Notes under the pieces: generated by a model
Told to the model about the DNA's origin: nothing
Seen by the model: only the letters and a program-made list of their open reading frames with translations
Databases searched by the model: none
DNA from: Pagrus major
Taxonomy: Eukaryota > Chordata > Actinopteri > Spariformes > Sparidae
Direction: 5' to 3'
DNA: 64,000 bases
NCBI RefSeq assembly: GCF_040436345.1
Contig: NC_133236.1
Span: forward strand, 11,958,443 to 12,022,442
Position numbers and translations under genes: made by a program
Shown: positions 60,481-64,000 of the stretch, piece after piece
How the letters are laid out: every line of letters begins with the position of its first letter
How positions within the stretch are numbered: position 1 is the first letter of the stretch

Positions 60481-62768
60481 GAATGACTTTTGTGTTTTTT
60501 TTCTTACAAACAAAAGCTCATGTCATCACAATAACTGGTAAGCTTTAACATTAAAGCTGCATTGACTCTTGTTTCTGTCCAGCACCTGTAGTGTTTAATT
60601 ATTTAAAGCTGGTGTTTTGATGTTGACAATAGGTCAAATGACGAAGTTTATCCGAGAGAGGTTTTGCAGTGATGAAGCCACAGATAATCTTTTAAGCTGA
60701 GGATATGTCAGTGTTGTGTTCTGCGGCCCCCAAGTGGCCGAATAAATAAATAAATATTGTTGAAGCTGCTCTTTGTTGAATTTCACATTTCTTTTCTGGT
60801 GCCAACTGTTGGCAGTGTCAAAAATGGTGCGTCTCCAACAGGATTCTCTCATTTCCCTACAGAATGTCACAACATGTGCGTCCAGAATAATTTAAAAGTT
60901 TCATTATCGTAGAAACTTCTACACATAATTACTGATAAGCAACTGATCTTTGATTCAGTTAAATCTATCTGAGCACTTTAACTTGCTGCTGATAAAGATA
61001 AGCACATCCGGTCTGCTTGTCTTTTCCCTCTCCTTTGGACAACCCTCTTCACTTTGCCATAAAATGGAAAACAGTTCAGAAAATGAAGTCTGATTTGTTA
61101 TATAATATACTGTAGTATAAAAATAACCCCAAACAACTCTTCTTTGGCTGTAATGTTAAGGGGTCCTGTTGGGTATTTGGATTGTCCTCAGGAGCATCTT
61201 AAAAAGATTGCTACACTTTAAAAGGCCATTTTCTTCTACATTACTGTCAAACTGGCAATTCAATTAAGCTCTCATCTCACACTGAGCTGTCTTGGAATGA
61301 TTTACAGCCCCGCCTTTCATTTTTTATGAGTACATGTCCTCAAAAATGTCAGAAACAAGAGGAAGAGCCTCAGATTGTGGTTAAAGGTTAGTTCAGGCAA
61401 TGAAAATAATCAGAGGAAGTTCTGTAACTAGGTATAATGGGAGGCTAACAGGGCTAATAAATGTAAAGGCTGTCCCTGTGGGTGGGATTAATGCTGCGCC
61501 CCGAGGGACTTCAGTCACGGCAGCTGTCTGCTCAATTAAATGTTTAGCTAACACCGAGAGCAAATGTCACACAACACAACGGTGACGGGATCCAACTGAC
61601 AAATCTCAGTGGAATCTGAGCATCTGTCCTCCTCGTCCAGGCAGGATCGAGGATCTTAACCTCTGACAGCTTCATTAGTCCGTGCTGAGGGTTTGAACTT
61701 ATCTTTGTTTGATTTGTTTAAGTTTTGATCACGTGTCTCAGACTGACAGGCAGAACAAATGCAGAGGATCAGGCAGTCAAAATAAATGAGTATCATTATC
61801 ATCATGACCACCATTACTGTTGACATAGAGATCAACTGTCATGGCCGCTCTGTTGACTTTGAGGGGAACGAGGGGACCGGATTTGCAAAAATGCTAACTG
61901 ATATTCTGGTTTTAGGACTACAAACTACACCACTCTATTAGATATACTATGATATTATTTAATGTCCACTGTTCATCTTTATTGAAAGTACTTACAAGCC
62001 CTACTATATTCACGATTGTTCTAGTCTTATCCTTTGGAAACTCATTTCTTTTACTATACAAATACATATATATATAATAATGGAGACATATTATTGAGGA
62101 CACTGAGGTCATGTTTTTCATCATCTTTTTAAAATTTTGTAGTTTTGTTTTGGTTTAGCAATCTTGTTGAATACTACATTCATTGAGGGTATATGGTGAC
62201 TCAATAGGCCTACTGTATATGTTTCAATTTTAGTACTTTAAAGGCCGACAAAATACAAAACAAATCAAGCTTCAGCATTTCTCCCTCTGAATTTTATTCC
62301 TGGCAGTTTGGAGACTTTAAAGACAGACGCCTCAATGCTGGAATATAATTTATAGGTGGTAGCGGTTAAAGGGGCACTGTGCAGTTTTGTAGAAGAAATT
62401 AAAATTTTAATATTTACAAAATTTATGAGGTAATAATACAAACCTAGAAATATTTATTTTTTCCATAGCTGAATAAACAAGCTGTTCTCAGAGGAAAATA
62501 AGGTCCCCAGAACACTGTTTGAAGCTAGAGAGATGGCAGGGTCTGCCACATATAAACAAAGTAGAACAGTATGAAATTGTGTTGTCCTTTAAGGTCAGTT
62601 TGTTTAAAATAAAGAGTTTGTTTTTTCAGTTTGTTCAGGCAGAAATAATCAGTCAATGAAGATCTTTCTCTTTTGATTAAATAATCATCCCCAAAACTAC
62701 ATAGTGACCAAACACTCTTGGGCTCAGAGCTCCTCTGGTCTGTGGTCAGCTCTCTGAGAGTAAATTAA

Positions 62769-63851
<1,083 letters not shown>

Positions 63852-63958
63852 TAAATCCCTTATAAATGCCTAGTAAGTATAGATGGTGACCAACAATTAG
63901 GCTACTATTGAATACTAAAGAACTGTAGGCTTGTACACACCATCTCTCTCTCCCTCGC

Positions 63959-64000
63959 CCCCCCCCCCCCCCCCCCTCTCACACACACACAGGCACACAC
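63959..64000. repeat. Poly-C tract followed by CA repeat
   Basis: A run of about 18 C bases, then CTCTCACACACACAC to the window edge. Such homopolymers are error-prone in sequencing. Confidence 0.9.

Overview
The window is vertebrate nuclear DNA, almost certainly from a ray-finned (teleost, probably percomorph) fish. It is AT-rich, has spliced genes with GT-AG introns, many dinucleotide microsatellites, and many short non-autonomous repeats of kinds common in teleosts. Six protein-coding genes could be rebuilt exon by exon: TTC13 (minus, 302-22554, 23 coding exons, 826 aa), ARV1 (plus, 23785-26715, 5 exons, 239 aa), FAM89A (minus, 40636-43263, 2 exons, 178 aa), SPRTN (minus, 49873-52511, 5 exons, 631 aa), EXOC8 (plus, 53457-57129, 4 exons, 686 aa) and the first coding exon of TRIM67 (plus, from 62916, running off the right end). 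Reading frames and intron phases join without a break in the five complete genes, so none looks like a pseudogene.

These genes are neighbours of the human 1q42.2 block. TTC13(-), ARV1(+), FAM89A(-) and TRIM67(+) keep the human order and orientation. The SPRTN/EXOC8 head-to-head pair sits between FAM89A and TRIM67 here, whereas in human it lies beyond TRIM67 and is inverted, so there has been a local rearrangement. TTC13/ARV1 and SPRTN/EXOC8 are divergent pairs sharing intergenic DNA of about 1.2 kb and 0.95 kb. Each has ETS-like sites and a sequence resembling the ZNF143/Staf motif.

By function the genes are unrelated housekeeping or neural genes: a secreted or lumenal TPR protein (TTC13), an ER lipid-homeostasis protein (ARV1), a leucine-zipper-type adaptor (FAM89A), the DNA-protein-crosslink protease (SPRTN), an exocyst subunit (EXOC8) and a neural RING/B-box E3 ligase (TRIM67). 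There is no operon-like logic.

The rest is introns and intergenic DNA (26.7-40.6, 43.3-49.9 and 57.1-62.9 kb) with many old repeats: at least eight copies of one short element, foldback elements, one nested insertion, a tandem intronic duplication that copies a splice donor, and a perfect 25-bp hairpin. I found no autonomous transposon, RNA gene, viral gene or CRISPR array, and no clear new biological system. The most interesting items are splice-site-linked repeats and gene-structure differences.
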